In this document: in pieces, positions 54,701 through 64,000 of the stretch
Numbering within the stretch: the first letter of the stretch is position 1
Layout of the letters: the number at the start of each line of letters is the position of its first letter
Translations under genes and position numbers: made by a program
The notes under the pieces: generated by a model
Told to the model about the DNA's origin: nothing
What the model saw: only the letters and a program-made list of their open reading frames with translations
The model's database searches: none
Origin: Litoditis marina
Lineage: Eukaryota > Nematoda > Chromadorea > Rhabditida > Rhabditidae
Direction of reading: 5' to 3'
DNA: 64,000 nucleotides
Assembly (NCBI GenBank): GCA_964036275.1
Contig: OZ038435.1
Coordinates: 24,213,581 to 24,277,580 of the forward strand

Positions 54701-57700
54701 GTAAAGTGTTTCAGGTCTGTTTTACATTACAGTACTTGGGTTCGAATGAGTACGGAACTTCACCCTCTAACCAAACTATAGGTGTAGGTGAAATTTCAAT
54801 CACAGCGAAGATTCTGAAAATTAGAATGTCACTAGATATCTAGGAAAACAATGACTGAACACCACATGTATTGTTCACACCATTCCTACTGAGACTTTTA
54901 CAGTAACCTTAAAAACTTTCCGAAGGCTGTTATAAAGCTGACAATGAAGTTTATGGAAAATGCTCTCGTATATTTACTCTACCTGAGAACGAGAAGAAGT
55001 TACGTCAACTTTTCTGATCAAAATTTAGTAAGCAAAACGGCTTGAAAGTTTCGAAATCCTACTGTAGGAGTCTCAGTAGGAATGGAAAAGACTATATCTC
55101 ACTTATTCCAGAAGTTCGGCGTCCAATAAGAATGTAGCCACAAGTCAAACCAATCCTACTCCGGCAAACGAGTGAGTTGTTGAGTTTTCTTTATTGAGAG
55201 AACTTCACAATATATTTCTTTTTCCTTTCCTCTCTTCCTTTTTCTTTCTTCTTTCCTTTCCTTTTCTTTCCTTTTTCTTTTTCCTTGTTTTTTCCTTTGC
55301 TTCCCTCCTTTTCCCGAGTATTTCTTCTAAGCGGTTTCTGATACCGGCGAGTATTCCTCGCCAAAACGAAGGTGGCATTCATGTGTCAGTTTTTGTGTAT
55401 TATCGATTTTCACAAACAATCTTTGCATAGTTGCTAACATTCACATCTGTCAATCTATTGGATTTTCACAGCACATCAGAACAGATCAATGTTTTTTTGG
55501 GATTCGAACTTGTGGAATCCGGAATTCCTTTTATAAAGTGTTTCAGGTATCCTGTGCTGGTCGAAAATTCGTCGCCCAACAAAGTGAATGAAGCCATCAG
55601 TACGTTTCTCTATCAAATGAATAATATTTAGATTGATTGATTGATTTATTTACATGCAAGCATGTGAGATACATAGAGAGAACGAAAAATGAATAAAAAC
55701 CAAATGAATTTGAGCAATATGAAAACACGAATCGAAACATGGTGAACAGTAAGGTGAACATTGAATGAGCATATATATGACTACAGTACAACGATTGACA
55801 CTTCAATGGGGTTTTGACTAATAAACATAGTAAGGTCAGTTACAAGTGCTTTTCTGAAAAATATTTCTTGGCCGCCGCAAGAGAACTCGGAATATTTTTG
55901 TTCTTGCTGTGTTTCAAGTATTTTGAACCGGCACGAATAGTGAAGAACTGTGCACGATGACTAGTTTTTGGTATTGGAAAGCTAATCTTCTCCTTTGTAC
56001 CTCGGGTACGTGAACGATTGAACGTGAAAAAGTCAATCGCATTTAGACCACATTGTCCAGTTATTATTTTGTGTATCATAACTAAATCAGTTGTATTTCT
56101 TCTAGATTCCAATGATATTAATTTTAATTTCCTGTTCCTAAATGAAGAGCTGGGAATAGTGCAATATTTGTAGCCACCAAGCCGGAAGAACAATTTTCTG
56201 GTGAAATTATTCTGAACTGATTCAATTTTCTTTACGAATCCTCTATCTGAATTGAACACCGTTGTTCCGAACTCAACCATTGGACGAATATAGGTTTTGT
56301 ACGCTTTAATCCAGATACTTTCTTTATTGGTTTTCAATACCTTGAAAAGATTGTAAGTTCTAAATTTTGCTAACTGTACAATATGTCGCACATGATCTTT
56401 GAAGGAAAGACTGCTATTCAACAAGAAACCCAAATCTCTAACTTTTTCAGTGACTTGCTTCAGAACTGCTCCGTTCAATGTATAGTTTTGCTTCGGGTTG
56501 TTGTAGCCCAGATGCATAACTTGTGATTTTTCTACTGATAGTGGTAACCCCCAATCTACAGACCACTTATACATTCGATCTAAACAACTTTGCAGATCTT
56601 TGTTAGAACCTCTAGGCATAAACGACTTATAAACTTTCGTATCGTCTGCGAAGACCTTGCATTTCACACTCGAATCTGCAAGTGTGTTAGGTAATTCGCA
56701 CGTGAAAATGTTAAAGAGAACAGGAGAAAGCGCACTTCCTTGTGGAACACCACTAGTTATTTTGCGATTCGAAGAAAAACTTGAGTTTACTCTGACTGCA
56801 AACGTGCGATTCGTTAAGTATTCTTTCACCCATGCTACAATCATTCTGTGAAATCCAAGTTTCTCCATTTTAAGAACTAGCAATTTATGTGAAACTCTAT
56901 CGAACGCTTTAGAAAAGTCGAAATACACTACATCGACACATTCTTTCCTATCGAGGGATAAAGTCCATTCATTGAGACATTCTAACATCTGTGTTTCTAC
57001 AGATTTACCCTTTCTAAAACCGTGTTGATGTGAAGATATGATATCATTTTCGTTCAAGTGCGTAATCATCTCACGTTTCAAAATCTTTTCAAAAAGTCGC
57101 GCAAATATTGATGTGATGCTAACTGGTCTGTAGTTTAGAGGGTTTGACAAAGGGGGTTTCTTAGGTAGAGGAGTTACAAGAGAATGTTTCCATCGTTCCG
57201 GTACCTCCCCTCTCCACAAGCTAAGATTAAATATATATTCTAGAGGGCCACAAATTTCAAAGATAAATTGAAGCATCAGTTATGAAGACAATTGAGATCA
57301 AAGTACTACATTCCCTCTAGACGGTCATTCTAGATAGGTCTTGTATGCAAACTAGAACGCGAGCGGTATAAAAATTTTTCTCTCTCCCGTTTCTCTGTTC
57401 AAAAGATGACAAATTTCTACCCGAGTTTTTCATTCCAGATGCAGAGCCGATCTCCAAGGAATCCTTTCTGGGCACCGTGAAAACTCCCGAATCTGTGCCG
57501 ACGACCCCCACCGTGAGTGAATCTCGTACCTAGTTTTATTTCAGAGTACGTATGCTAGAAGATCCCGGCACCTTCATCTCATTCTGCGTTTCCGTAAACA
57601 TACGCTATTTCTCCGCTCTTACATCCCGCCTGGTTGTAGGATATGAGAGAGAGAGTTAAGCAGAGCGAGAGATGCACGATGGGATGAAGGTGTCTTTTCT

Positions 57701-60700
57701 GTAAGCCTGATCCTACAGGTAAAATTTCGTAGGGCGACGATAACTAATATATATACTAACGGGCTGTCACCAGCAAATTGCAGCCTTGTCTGAAACCAGG
57801 AATGGTAACCTTGCTTCTTCTCCTCTACTCGTAGAACATATTTCAGCTGTGCAGGCAATATCATGTTAGGAAGTGAAATGATCATGCAGTCGGTGCAGAT
57901 TACCGGTCTCTTCAACTATTTTTTTTCCCGGGAAAACAGAACTAAATGTTTTATTATGAGTTGTAATATATGTATTTCAGAAGGACGGAAAGAAGACTGA
58001 GAGATTACCATTGGACTCTGAGGTGAACATCTTTTTCTATTTCTGTGAACCAAACCATTGGATACTCTTCCAACAATGTGTCTCACCGTGTTCATTTCAT
58101 TTCTCAAGCGAATCCATGAATCATAGACATGGATAGGCTGTATCTGGTACTTCAGTACTTCCGTTACATAAATGAGAATGTCATAGCTCACCCCATTGCA
58201 GAGAGATGGTCCGAAATTACCCAAGACGGATGAAGCGAAGCCGGAAGATACCGAAGAGGTACCGTGGATGTTTTTATTTGGTTATTTCAGTCATAACCTT
58301 TCTAATATATTGTGCCCCAATAACCTTTATTTGGCACGTCATCTCTTCAACTTTAGATGAAAATTTTGAATCACATTCGGAGCTAGAACAGGTGAATTTT
58401 GTACAAAGAACTAAATGCTGAAGGATGAATTCCAAGCTACGTAACTCACATAAGCTAAGTGCTGAATTCTTTAGTTTTCGATCTTGAACAATAATGTGCG
58501 TAATTCTACATTTTCCACACAACGTACGACCATTAATCTGTGTCTAGAACAAGAATAATCAACCATATACTCGAAAAATAATGTTGAATGTAACCAACTT
58601 CAGCTGAAAGCCAACCAAGCGACCAGACCCCCAGAGGCATTCCTGAAGGAGCAAGATAGAAAGAGACAAGCCAAGCCCTATTCCATCTCTCTGGCACGAA
58701 GAAAGGCACGTTCATATAGTTTACTCTCATTAGTAACTAAAAAACCACATTGTTTTGTGTTTTTGTAAAAAGTACAGTTTGCGAAATTGACAGTTTTTAT
58801 CCGTTTCAGCAGCAGGCTGACCGGAACGTAAAAAATACCGAAGAAGGGAAAAACAAGGAAAAGCTGGCAGATATTAAAAAGAACAAGAAAGACGCAACCA
58901 GCACGGAGAAAACAGAAACCAAAGAAAATAAGAAACAGCAGGATGGATTTCAGGTATACTGTTATTACTGTTAGTCAATTGCACAGTCACAAGGAACATG
59001 TTGAACATGTTCGCGCGTGTTTTCAACATGTTCGCGGTTTGAAAACAACATGTTTCTGGGGTAAACAAAGATCAGAAACGTTTCGATATAATACAGAAAA
59101 CCAATAAGCTGACTCCCACTCGGCGTGTTCCATTTTATCCCATGACATGAGTTTCAGGCTGTGAAAGCCGCCCCAGCCAGCCCCAAAACTCCCAAAACTC
59201 CCAAAACTCCCCCAGTTGACTCATCTGGGCCACCCACCCACCCATCTCATACCCAAGCAATGGAATTGCAAGGTGAACAACATGTTTCGAGTCAACGATA
59301 GATTGCACCATCATACATTCCTCTGATGTCAAACGGTACATGTTCAATCAGCTGTGTTTCGGTTGGATTTCATGTTTATCAGTTATTATTGCGCACATTC
59401 TACGGGAGTATGCGCCGCGGTATTTCTGCTTACAGCAAACGTATTGGCGAGTTGAGCAAATTTGTTGTTTCTGAGAAATACGCTCAAACATTTCAGCGAA
59501 AATGTTGGAAGGTCCAGATGTAGACGAAATTCTTCACCTGGGTTCGATCATGGAGAAGCAGGGCATATCGGACGAGCGAAAGGTAGAGCTCTAATTAGTT
59601 TCATAAATTAAAATAATAAATTTAATTCCGGTTCGAAATTGTTATTCGTCAGTAGTTCGTCTGCTTTTTTGTGCATGTTATATGTGTTTCTTGTTTTACA
59701 ACATTGTATACTTTCAATTGCGCATACATTTTGTATAAACGCGGGCGTTGCTCTCGATATTGTGAGTTCGGGTTTCTAATCGATTTGCTGTCATAACGCT
59801 TCATTGTAAATAGTTTAACGTTCTTTATCACTGGAAACGTTCTTTATCACTTTCCGAGTTACAGGCTGCTTTCGATTGGCTCTCTGCCAACAAAGTTTCC
59901 GCCAATAGCCAGCCGGCCCTCTTTGCTGCCAACCTCAATAATGCCGTGGGAGATGTCCAAATAGAAAGGTAACCCAATTCATTCATAGAACCAGTAGACA
60001 AGTCATACGAATCGCTTCATTTTTCTGTATTTTTAGTCTATTCGCGGCTCATTTGAGAGATAAACTTGGAAGTTTGCCGTGTCTGCTGAGCAAACTACAA
60101 CTTCAATGAAGCTAGCAATCGCCAGCATAACATTAACAGCCAATAGCAGAGAACGAAAAGTTTAACACACAAAATCATTTGTTAGAGATTTCTACTTTGT
60201 TTTCTTTCAATATGAAAACATCTTTTGAGGAAATTGTACAATTGCCCCCCCCCTCACCTTAAGTCCCCCCCCCGTAGTACTATCACCTCCCTCCCAATAC
60301 GATTCCCTATAGAGAGGGGGGTGGTTGTAAATGGGGGGGGGGGGGGGGGGGGGGGTGATTGTGAAAGGGGGTGGGTAATTGTACAATGTCGACGATTTTT
60401 ATTTGTACAATAAACCCCATATTTTTCGACCCACGACTTTGTTTATTTTAGAACAATGGTACTCGACTGTGTGAACGATCTGATGTTTGTGTTGGTGATA
60501 GAGCCGGACGAGTACATGAAACTGGCACAGATGCTGGAAAGATCCACTGAACCCATGACTGTCGGACAGGTACACTTTGTTTAACTTAATTATTAATATT
60601 TATCACATATATATATTACATACTTAATCATTAATATTTGGAACGGCAAACGAACAAATGAAGCAAGAATATGGAACAAAGTAAAGTTTATCAAATGTAT

Positions 60701-61083
60701 TCAACCTGTCGGTAAAATGTACGCAGCTTTCAGGGCTCGCTCTTTCCGAAGCGAGCCCATACAGCTTATTTTATAGTATCCAGTTTCATTAGTTTGATAC
60801 CGTTGGACTATCGAGGGTTCTGTAGAGGATACAATATTGGCAATGTTCTACTTTATCTTTGTGTTTGATACCTTCAACGAATATTAAATCGACTGTACAG
60901 TGTATTGAATGGAAAACTTTACATAATTAAACTAAAAATGACATTTTCAGTGCATTTGTATTGTTTATTGTTCCATTAATTAGATCATAACTGTTAATTT
61001 TATTTTTATGGTTTCAGTTGGCTCATCTTCTACAGACGGAGACCAAGTTCTTCAAGGATAGAGCAGATACTCGTGTTAAATAG
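48489..61083 (+). CDS. Lysine-rich low-complexity protein with Gly-Ser-Ala repeat exons (5' incomplete)
   Basis: Exons: 48489-48548, 48863-48910, 49691-49750, 50253-50291, 50509-50541, (50904-50944 tentative), 53761-53825, 54031-54149, 54479-54581, 54663-54714, 55112-55171, 55547-55599, 57439-57512, 57981-58022, 58202-58258, 58604-58705, 58810-58953, 59158-59272, 59497-59582, 59865-59968, 60452-60569, 61018-61083; about 546 residues to a TAG, AATAAA at 61107-61112. The first five tiny phase-0 exons each encode [PS]-[IV]-G-S-A. Then come Lys/Glu/Thr-rich disordered stretches (KKGGGKDKNTKKDKRKK, HEKKHKKSKT), SPKTPKTPKTPP, and a folded-looking end of about 120 aa (DVDEILHLGSIMEKQGISDE, AAFDWLSANKVSANSQPALF, DEYMKLAQMLERS). 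No family recognised. Linking the first five exons to the rest rests on the tentative exon. Two junctions seem to use GC donors. An antisense LINE fills the 55600-57438 intron. The start lies upstream. Confidence 0.7.
48560..48722 (+). repeat. (CT)n microsatellite in an intron
   Basis: CT-rich tract with TTTC variants inside the first intron of the lysine-rich gene, which starts with the unusual donor GAG|GTTTTT. Confidence 0.9.
49433..49626 (-). mobile_element. tRNA-derived SINE, copy 3
   Basis: Minus strand: TTGTAGCGCAGTGGTTAGCG (box A) and ATAGGTTCGATTCCAGC (box B), the best-preserved tRNA part of the three. Starts GTATAGTCGTCACCAACCG and ends in ATAAATTTATAATTTTCGCA. Intronic in the lysine-rich gene. 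Confidence 0.82.
49816..49989. mobile_element. MITE family E copy interrupted by family A
   Basis: GGCTCCGTAGCAAAG at left and TTTGCTACGGTGCC at right are family E ends. A family A fragment (TATACTAGAAGTTGAATAG to GAGTTCTGCT, 49873-49958) sits inside, so family A inserted later and lost one end. Confidence 0.65.
50565..50795. mobile_element. MITE family G, copy 1
   Basis: TTCATTCCTACCGAAACTCC TACAGTA-type left end mirrors TACTGTAGGAGTATCACTAG-GAATG at right. A second copy lies at 54869-55094. Intronic in the lysine-rich gene. Confidence 0.7.
51763..52343. repeat. 125-bp near-perfect inverted repeat enclosing a MITE
   Basis: Arm 51763-51887 and its inverse 52220-52343 differ by about one base in the A tract. 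The 332-bp centre contains a family A element. Shared landmarks are GTGAGAGACGATTAGC and GGAGGACAATAACTCAATAG. Intronic in the lysine-rich gene. Confidence 0.88.
51999..52130 (-). mobile_element. MITE family A, copy 11 (inverted)
   Basis: Begins CTATAAGTTTCTTGAATATT, contains TTTCACGTGACTGTGCGATA, ends GACTGACAGTATA. It lies in the spacer of the 51763-52343 inverted repeat. Confidence 0.82.
52577..52652 (+). pseudogene. tRNA-like sequence
   Basis: TTGGCTCAGTCGGCAGAGCA fits box A and a D-arm, and GAGGGTTCGAATCCTTT fits a T-arm with box B. The anticodon arm only gives CTAC..GTAG with a six-base loop, and the acceptor strand GGCCATT does not pair with CACGGAC, so it is judged a tRNA pseudogene or SINE head. 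Confidence 0.5.
52940..53040 (+). repeat. GC-rich 10-bp tandem repeat (CCACGCCGCG)
   Basis: About eight copies of CCACGCCGCG with variants, flanked by GCGGCCGCC on both sides, in an otherwise AT-rich intron. Confidence 0.9.
54150..54478 (+). other. Probable GC-AG intron
   Basis: The exon ends AAAG and the intron begins GCGAGT. No codon beginning with GT occurs in frame between here and the TAG after AAAAACTG, so no phase-0 GT donor is available, while the downstream exon requires phase 0. GC donors with a strong AAG|GC.AGT context are known in animals. Confidence 0.6.
54869..55094. mobile_element. MITE family G, copy 2
   Basis: CACCATTCCTACTGAGACT and TTACAGTA at left mirror TACTGTAGGAGTCTCAGTAG and GAATGG at right. 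Ends 17 bp before an exon of the lysine-rich gene. Confidence 0.72.
55631..57290 (-). mobile_element. 5'-truncated non-LTR retrotransposon (LINE)
   Basis: Contains an open reverse transcriptase frame and a 3' tail of (TCAA)n on the minus strand (GATTGATTGATTGATT at 55631). The endonuclease region and 5' UTR are missing. It is antisense within an intron of the lysine-rich gene. Boundaries at the 5' side are approximate and no target duplication was clear. Confidence 0.85.
55840..57276 (-). CDS. Reverse transcriptase ORF of a jockey/CR1-like LINE
   Basis: 478-codon uninterrupted frame for a retrotransposon polymerase that copies its RNA at a nicked target. Motifs in order: NYRPVSITSIFARLFEKI near residue 48, QHGFRKGKSVETQ, DFSKAFDRVSH (first catalytic Asp), SGVPQGSALSPVLFNIF, FADDTKVY (catalytic FADD box in place of YADD), and thumb-region sequence to the stop. 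Full-length elements of this kind have an N-terminal apurinic-type endonuclease, which is absent here through 5' truncation. The annotated ATG is only the first Met in the frame. The intact frame suggests recent insertion. Confidence 0.9.
   Translation of the reverse strand: MLQFIFEICGPLEYIFNLSLWRGEVPERWKHSLVTPLPKKPPLSNPLNYRPVSITSIFARLFEKILKREMITHLNENDIISSHQHGFRKGKSVETQMLECLNEWTLSLDRKECVDVVYFDFSKAFDRVSHKLLVLKMEKLGFHRMIVAWVKEYLTNRTFAVRVNSSFSSNRKITSGVPQGSALSPVLFNIFTCELPNTLADSSVKCKVFADDTKVYKSFMPRGSNKDLQSCLDRMYKWSVDWGLPLSVEKSQVMHLGYNNPKQNYTLNGAVLKQVTEKVRDLGFLLNSSLSFKDHVRHIVQLAKFRTYNLFKVLKTNKESIWIKAYKTYIRPMVEFGTTVFNSDRGFVKKIESVQNNFTRKLFFRLGGYKYCTIPSSSFRNRKLKLISLESRRNTTDLVMIHKIITGQCGLNAIDFFTFNRSRTRGTKEKISFPIPKTSHRAQFFTIRAGSKYLKHSKNKNIPSSLAAAKKYFSEKHL
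58964..59007 (+). mobile_element. MITE family A, truncated left end
   Basis: TTACTGTTAGTCAATTGCAC followed by AGTCACAAGGAACATGTTGA, then unrelated repeats of ACATGTT. Begins 11 bp after an exon donor. Confidence 0.6.
60234..60387. mobile_element. Palindromic G/C-tract element
   Basis: Left TTGTACAATTGCCCCCCCCC and right GGGTGGGTAATTGTACAAT are inverted. Inside are C runs on the left and G runs on the right, one of 23 G. Similar in style to the arms at 42975-43335. Intronic in the lysine-rich gene. Confidence 0.7.
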
Positions 61084-61340
61084 TGAAGCACAACAAGTTC
61101 TAAAACAATAAACGGTATTGTACTTTTGTTCTGTTCTTCCGGAAACCAAATGCGAGAACTAACGCTGTGGCTTGACAAAACCATCTTGTTCTCAAGGGAT
61201 ATTTCAGAATAACATCAAAATTACCTTTCTATTTGTTGAGAACAATCGAAATCATATACGCAACTCGTTCAATCGCAACTGTGCAACCAATAGCTAAAGA
61301 CACAAAATGAAAGCCGTGTTTTACGTATTTGAGGTGAGAC

Positions 61341-61472
61341 TATACTAGAAGTAAATTGAATAGTCATCTAAAGTTAGCATTCTAATAAGGAACCGAGCTT
61401 TGTCACGGCACGTCCCTGAGTTCTGCTGTGTTTAACATTTTTCACGTGACTATGCAAGTGACTAACAGTATA
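61341..61472 (-). mobile_element. MITE family A, copy 12 (inverted)
   Basis: Begins TATACTAGAAGTAAATTGAA and ends AAGTGACTAACAGTATA, with TTTCACGTGAC on the inner side of the right repeat. Confidence 0.87.
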
Positions 61473-63059
61473 TCGAAGCTGTACTTTGATCTGCTTGCAC
61501 AGCACGAATCACGATTGAAACACGATTGGAACAAACTACAAATTCGGAAAACAGTACAACGTATTCCGTTTCTGCTGATTTTCTGAAGTGCACTCTACGA
61601 GTGCAACTTTTCTCACTTACACCAACTAAAACTGGAACTCCTAGAACTTGATAGTTCAATTCAAGAGCAGTGAACTCTTGAGGGACACTGTCTACTTCTA
61701 AAAACGACCCTCACCTCGTAGAAAACCGGTAAGTATGCAGAAAAAGTGTTGAGTTGTTATGAAACTTACTGGACAACAAAACGTCATTTTACGCGTGATG
61801 TTTTCGATTACTTCACTCTGATCGGTGTCTACTTATAAGTGGTCAGTTTATGGCAACTGTGATATTCGTGTTTCTCAACACGTGGTGTTGTTGTGAGATC
61901 AAGTATTCAGAAACATAATGTCACAATAACAGTATTTTTTACCTGAAACCTGTGATTCAGATGGGTACTAAATTACTGGGGAAACACGTTGGATAATCAG
62001 CAAACTTCTGCAAACAGATTGGATTAAAGACGAAGAAATATAGTTTTTGCGAACTTGGAACATTTTTTCTTATTTTGGGAATGAACTTGATTCTCTAAAT
62101 TCAGAATCAGGCTACTGTAGCTTTCCTTGAATCGCGCATTAGTCATCGTTATTTATATACTTACAGTAAGAAGTGTTTTTCTGCCGTAAATAAACCTGCA
62201 ACCGGTTTCCTCATTGAAATTAGGGCATGTTTGTTGTTGGAAGCTATTTAACTCTTTCTCAAGTGCAACATTTTCTGAAACATTGAAGCACCATTCACAT
62301 TGACTAGTTACTAGTAGTACCTCTCTACCCCTTTAACCTATTGAACTTACCCGCACCTCTTTTCAGCTGACTTTTCTTGTTCATTTTGCAATTAGTTGTT
62401 TGTAAGCAGTTTTGATACATTACTTAGTTACCTACAAAGACTTCAAATCACAAACATTACATGAACTTTGTAAATGCACCCTTCCGCAGTTCAGTGGTTG
62501 TTAAAAGTTTCGAGTTTCTATTTCATGGACACTTTCTAGCTGAAAAATTACCTCTTCGTTATTTCAAAGTTACGTCAATCGTTTTCAGTATCACAACTTT
62601 CATTAATCGGAAGAGACTGATGAAATTATGCCTTGTTTTGATATTTTACACTTGAAAGTGGTTTCAAACAAACTTTTCGCGTCTTTTCAGTGGTTTTGTT
62701 CCTGATGTCCGCTCGTTGTTAGCTTCTATCTTCTATCCCATCAGCTTTATCGCGCAATAACAAAAACTGTCTGGCCCCCCGAGAAAAACGTCCTTGAAAA
62801 CCGAAGAAACATAGGTGTTTTCGAATTGGGAAATGTTCTCTGAAACCGAATATTCCTGCCCTGCAAAGTACAATTTGAAGTAGAGCACAATTGAAACATT
62901 CAAGTGTTTGTGAGAACTGAGGAGTGACGAGGGGGAATAGTCAGCTGATACTTGGAAAAGACTTATAAACGCGGAAAGGACAAATGCATACCAAACTATC
63001 CTATGATGCAGGGACAGCAGAAACAGAAACGCAGAAGAATGGTATTTGCTTATTTCTTG

Positions 63060-63310
63060 TCTTACTCTTATTCTCATTCTTCTCCTTCTGTCTCTCTCCC
63101 TTACCACTTTTACATATTCTCTCTACCGCGATTCCTTCTAGCAGTTCCTTCCCCTTTTTTCCGTCTCATCGTCTCTCATTCTCTCCTCCTCCCTCTCTCT
63201 ACCTCTCTTATTTTTCTATCGCCCTCCCTCTCTCCTTGTTCTCTCCTTCTCCTCCTTTCTCTCTCTCTCCTTTGCTCTCTCGCTGACCGTTCTCTATCTC
63301 CTTTCTCTCT
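63060..63310 (+). repeat. Impure (CT)n tract
   Basis: About 250 bp of pyrimidine-rich sequence with many TCTC and CTCCTC units. Confidence 0.85.
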
Positions 63311-63717
63311 ATTTTTATAAATATCTCTGTGCCAATAGCCAGTTCTAGCATAGCATAACACGCAATACAATCCAGTCTATCGTCTTTTGTCCTCTACGAA
63401 CTATCATATCTAATTACCTCAGTTTCAACACAATTCATTCACTTCAGATAGAATTTTCTCGGAATATGTGTAGTCTTCTTCATCTATACATCTACCGTGA
63501 CCATAATCATTCAAACACATGCAAAGTCCTTTTATAATGTGAAGAAAGACTTGCGGAATTCCTCCCAATATCTCACGTTGATAAGAAATACAAAAATTAG
63601 GAAAGCTTTCCATGAAACTTCATCCTTCGAAATTCCGCCTGGAACTCCAGAATGTAGAATGTACGGAGACACGTTTAACATAAGTGCATGATAATTGCAC
63701 GTGAAAACGTGAGAACG

Positions 63718-63721
63718 AGAG

Positions 63722-63758
<37 letters not shown>

Positions 63759-63785
63759 AAGAGAAAAAGAGATAGAGAGAGAGTG
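63718..63785 (+). repeat. (GA)n tract with AGAAAG units
   Basis: Repeats of GAGAAA and GAGAAAGA, purine-only on the plus strand. Confidence 0.9.
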
Positions 63786-64000
63786 GGAGGTAGAGGCACA
63801 TCACTACATGCCAAAGTAAGAATGTTCGAGATTGGAACCCGTTAGGCGACGTAGGCAATCGCGATATTATCGTTTGATTCGAATCAATCCGAATACGATT
63901 AAGATTAACTACGCGAATAATTACGCAATGTAACAATTGAAAACTCGCGTAGTTCACAACGACAAATTGAGAAAATGGAAACAGCAGGGTTTTGTGAATG

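Larger units (their letters stand above)
61084..64000. other. 3' flank, no gene seen
   Basis: Beyond the lysine-rich gene I find a family A MITE, a family C hairpin (61484-61545), a long impure CT tract (63060-63310) and a GA tract (63718-63785). Open frames across the CT/GA tracts are low complexity. Confidence 0.5.

Noticed and set aside
63425..63613. Minus-strand frame with YGHGRCIDEEDYTYSEKI
   Set aside because: Looks mildly protein-like, but there is no acceptor or donor consistent with a chain and no neighbouring exon.

Overview
The window is nuclear DNA of a bilaterian invertebrate animal. Every gene that can be read is split into short exons with GT-AG introns, and many acceptors have a T-rich tract ending TTTCAG. 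It carries a class A amine GPCR, an F-box protein whose C-terminal half looks like the nematode FBA type, tRNA-derived SINEs, a non-LTR retrotransposon and a very high density of short inverted-repeat elements. The strong TTTCAG acceptors and the F-box gene lean towards a nematode, but I cannot fix the phylum from the sequence alone.

Layout. 19-4815 (+): an ALDH9-type aldehyde dehydrogenase, 11 exons, cut at its 5' end by the window edge. 5498-21888 (-): a complete 12-exon 5-HT1-type serotonin receptor of 424 aa, convergent with the first gene. 21.9-38.1 kb: mostly repeats and no complete gene; a possible terminal exon lies at 26620-26782 (+) and a possible four-exon gene end at 32703-33114 (-). 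38100-44866 (-): a nine-exon, 382-aa protein with a coiled coil, an F-box and a leucine-rich FBA-like region, all introns phase 0. 44.9-48.4 kb: repeats and two tRNA-type SINE copies nearby. 48489-61083 (+): a gene of at least 21 exons for a lysine-rich low-complexity protein. It starts with an array of tiny phase-0 exons that each encode a Gly-Ser-Ala repeat, and it hosts an antisense LINE in one intron. 61.1-64 kb: no gene seen.

The exon chains were built by hand from splice sites. In the three main genes the reading frame closes across every junction, which is the chief support for them. The genes do not form a pathway; they are ordinary animal neighbours.

The remarkable part of the window is structural. 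At least six families of palindromic MITEs are present (one with 13 copies), along with a 200-bp near-perfect hairpin, a satellite rich in TGACGTCA and a pair of G/C-tract inverted repeats flanking one exon. A coding minisatellite in the receptor gene carries a splice donor in every repeat unit, and a 5' splice site in the ALDH gene has been tandemly triplicated.
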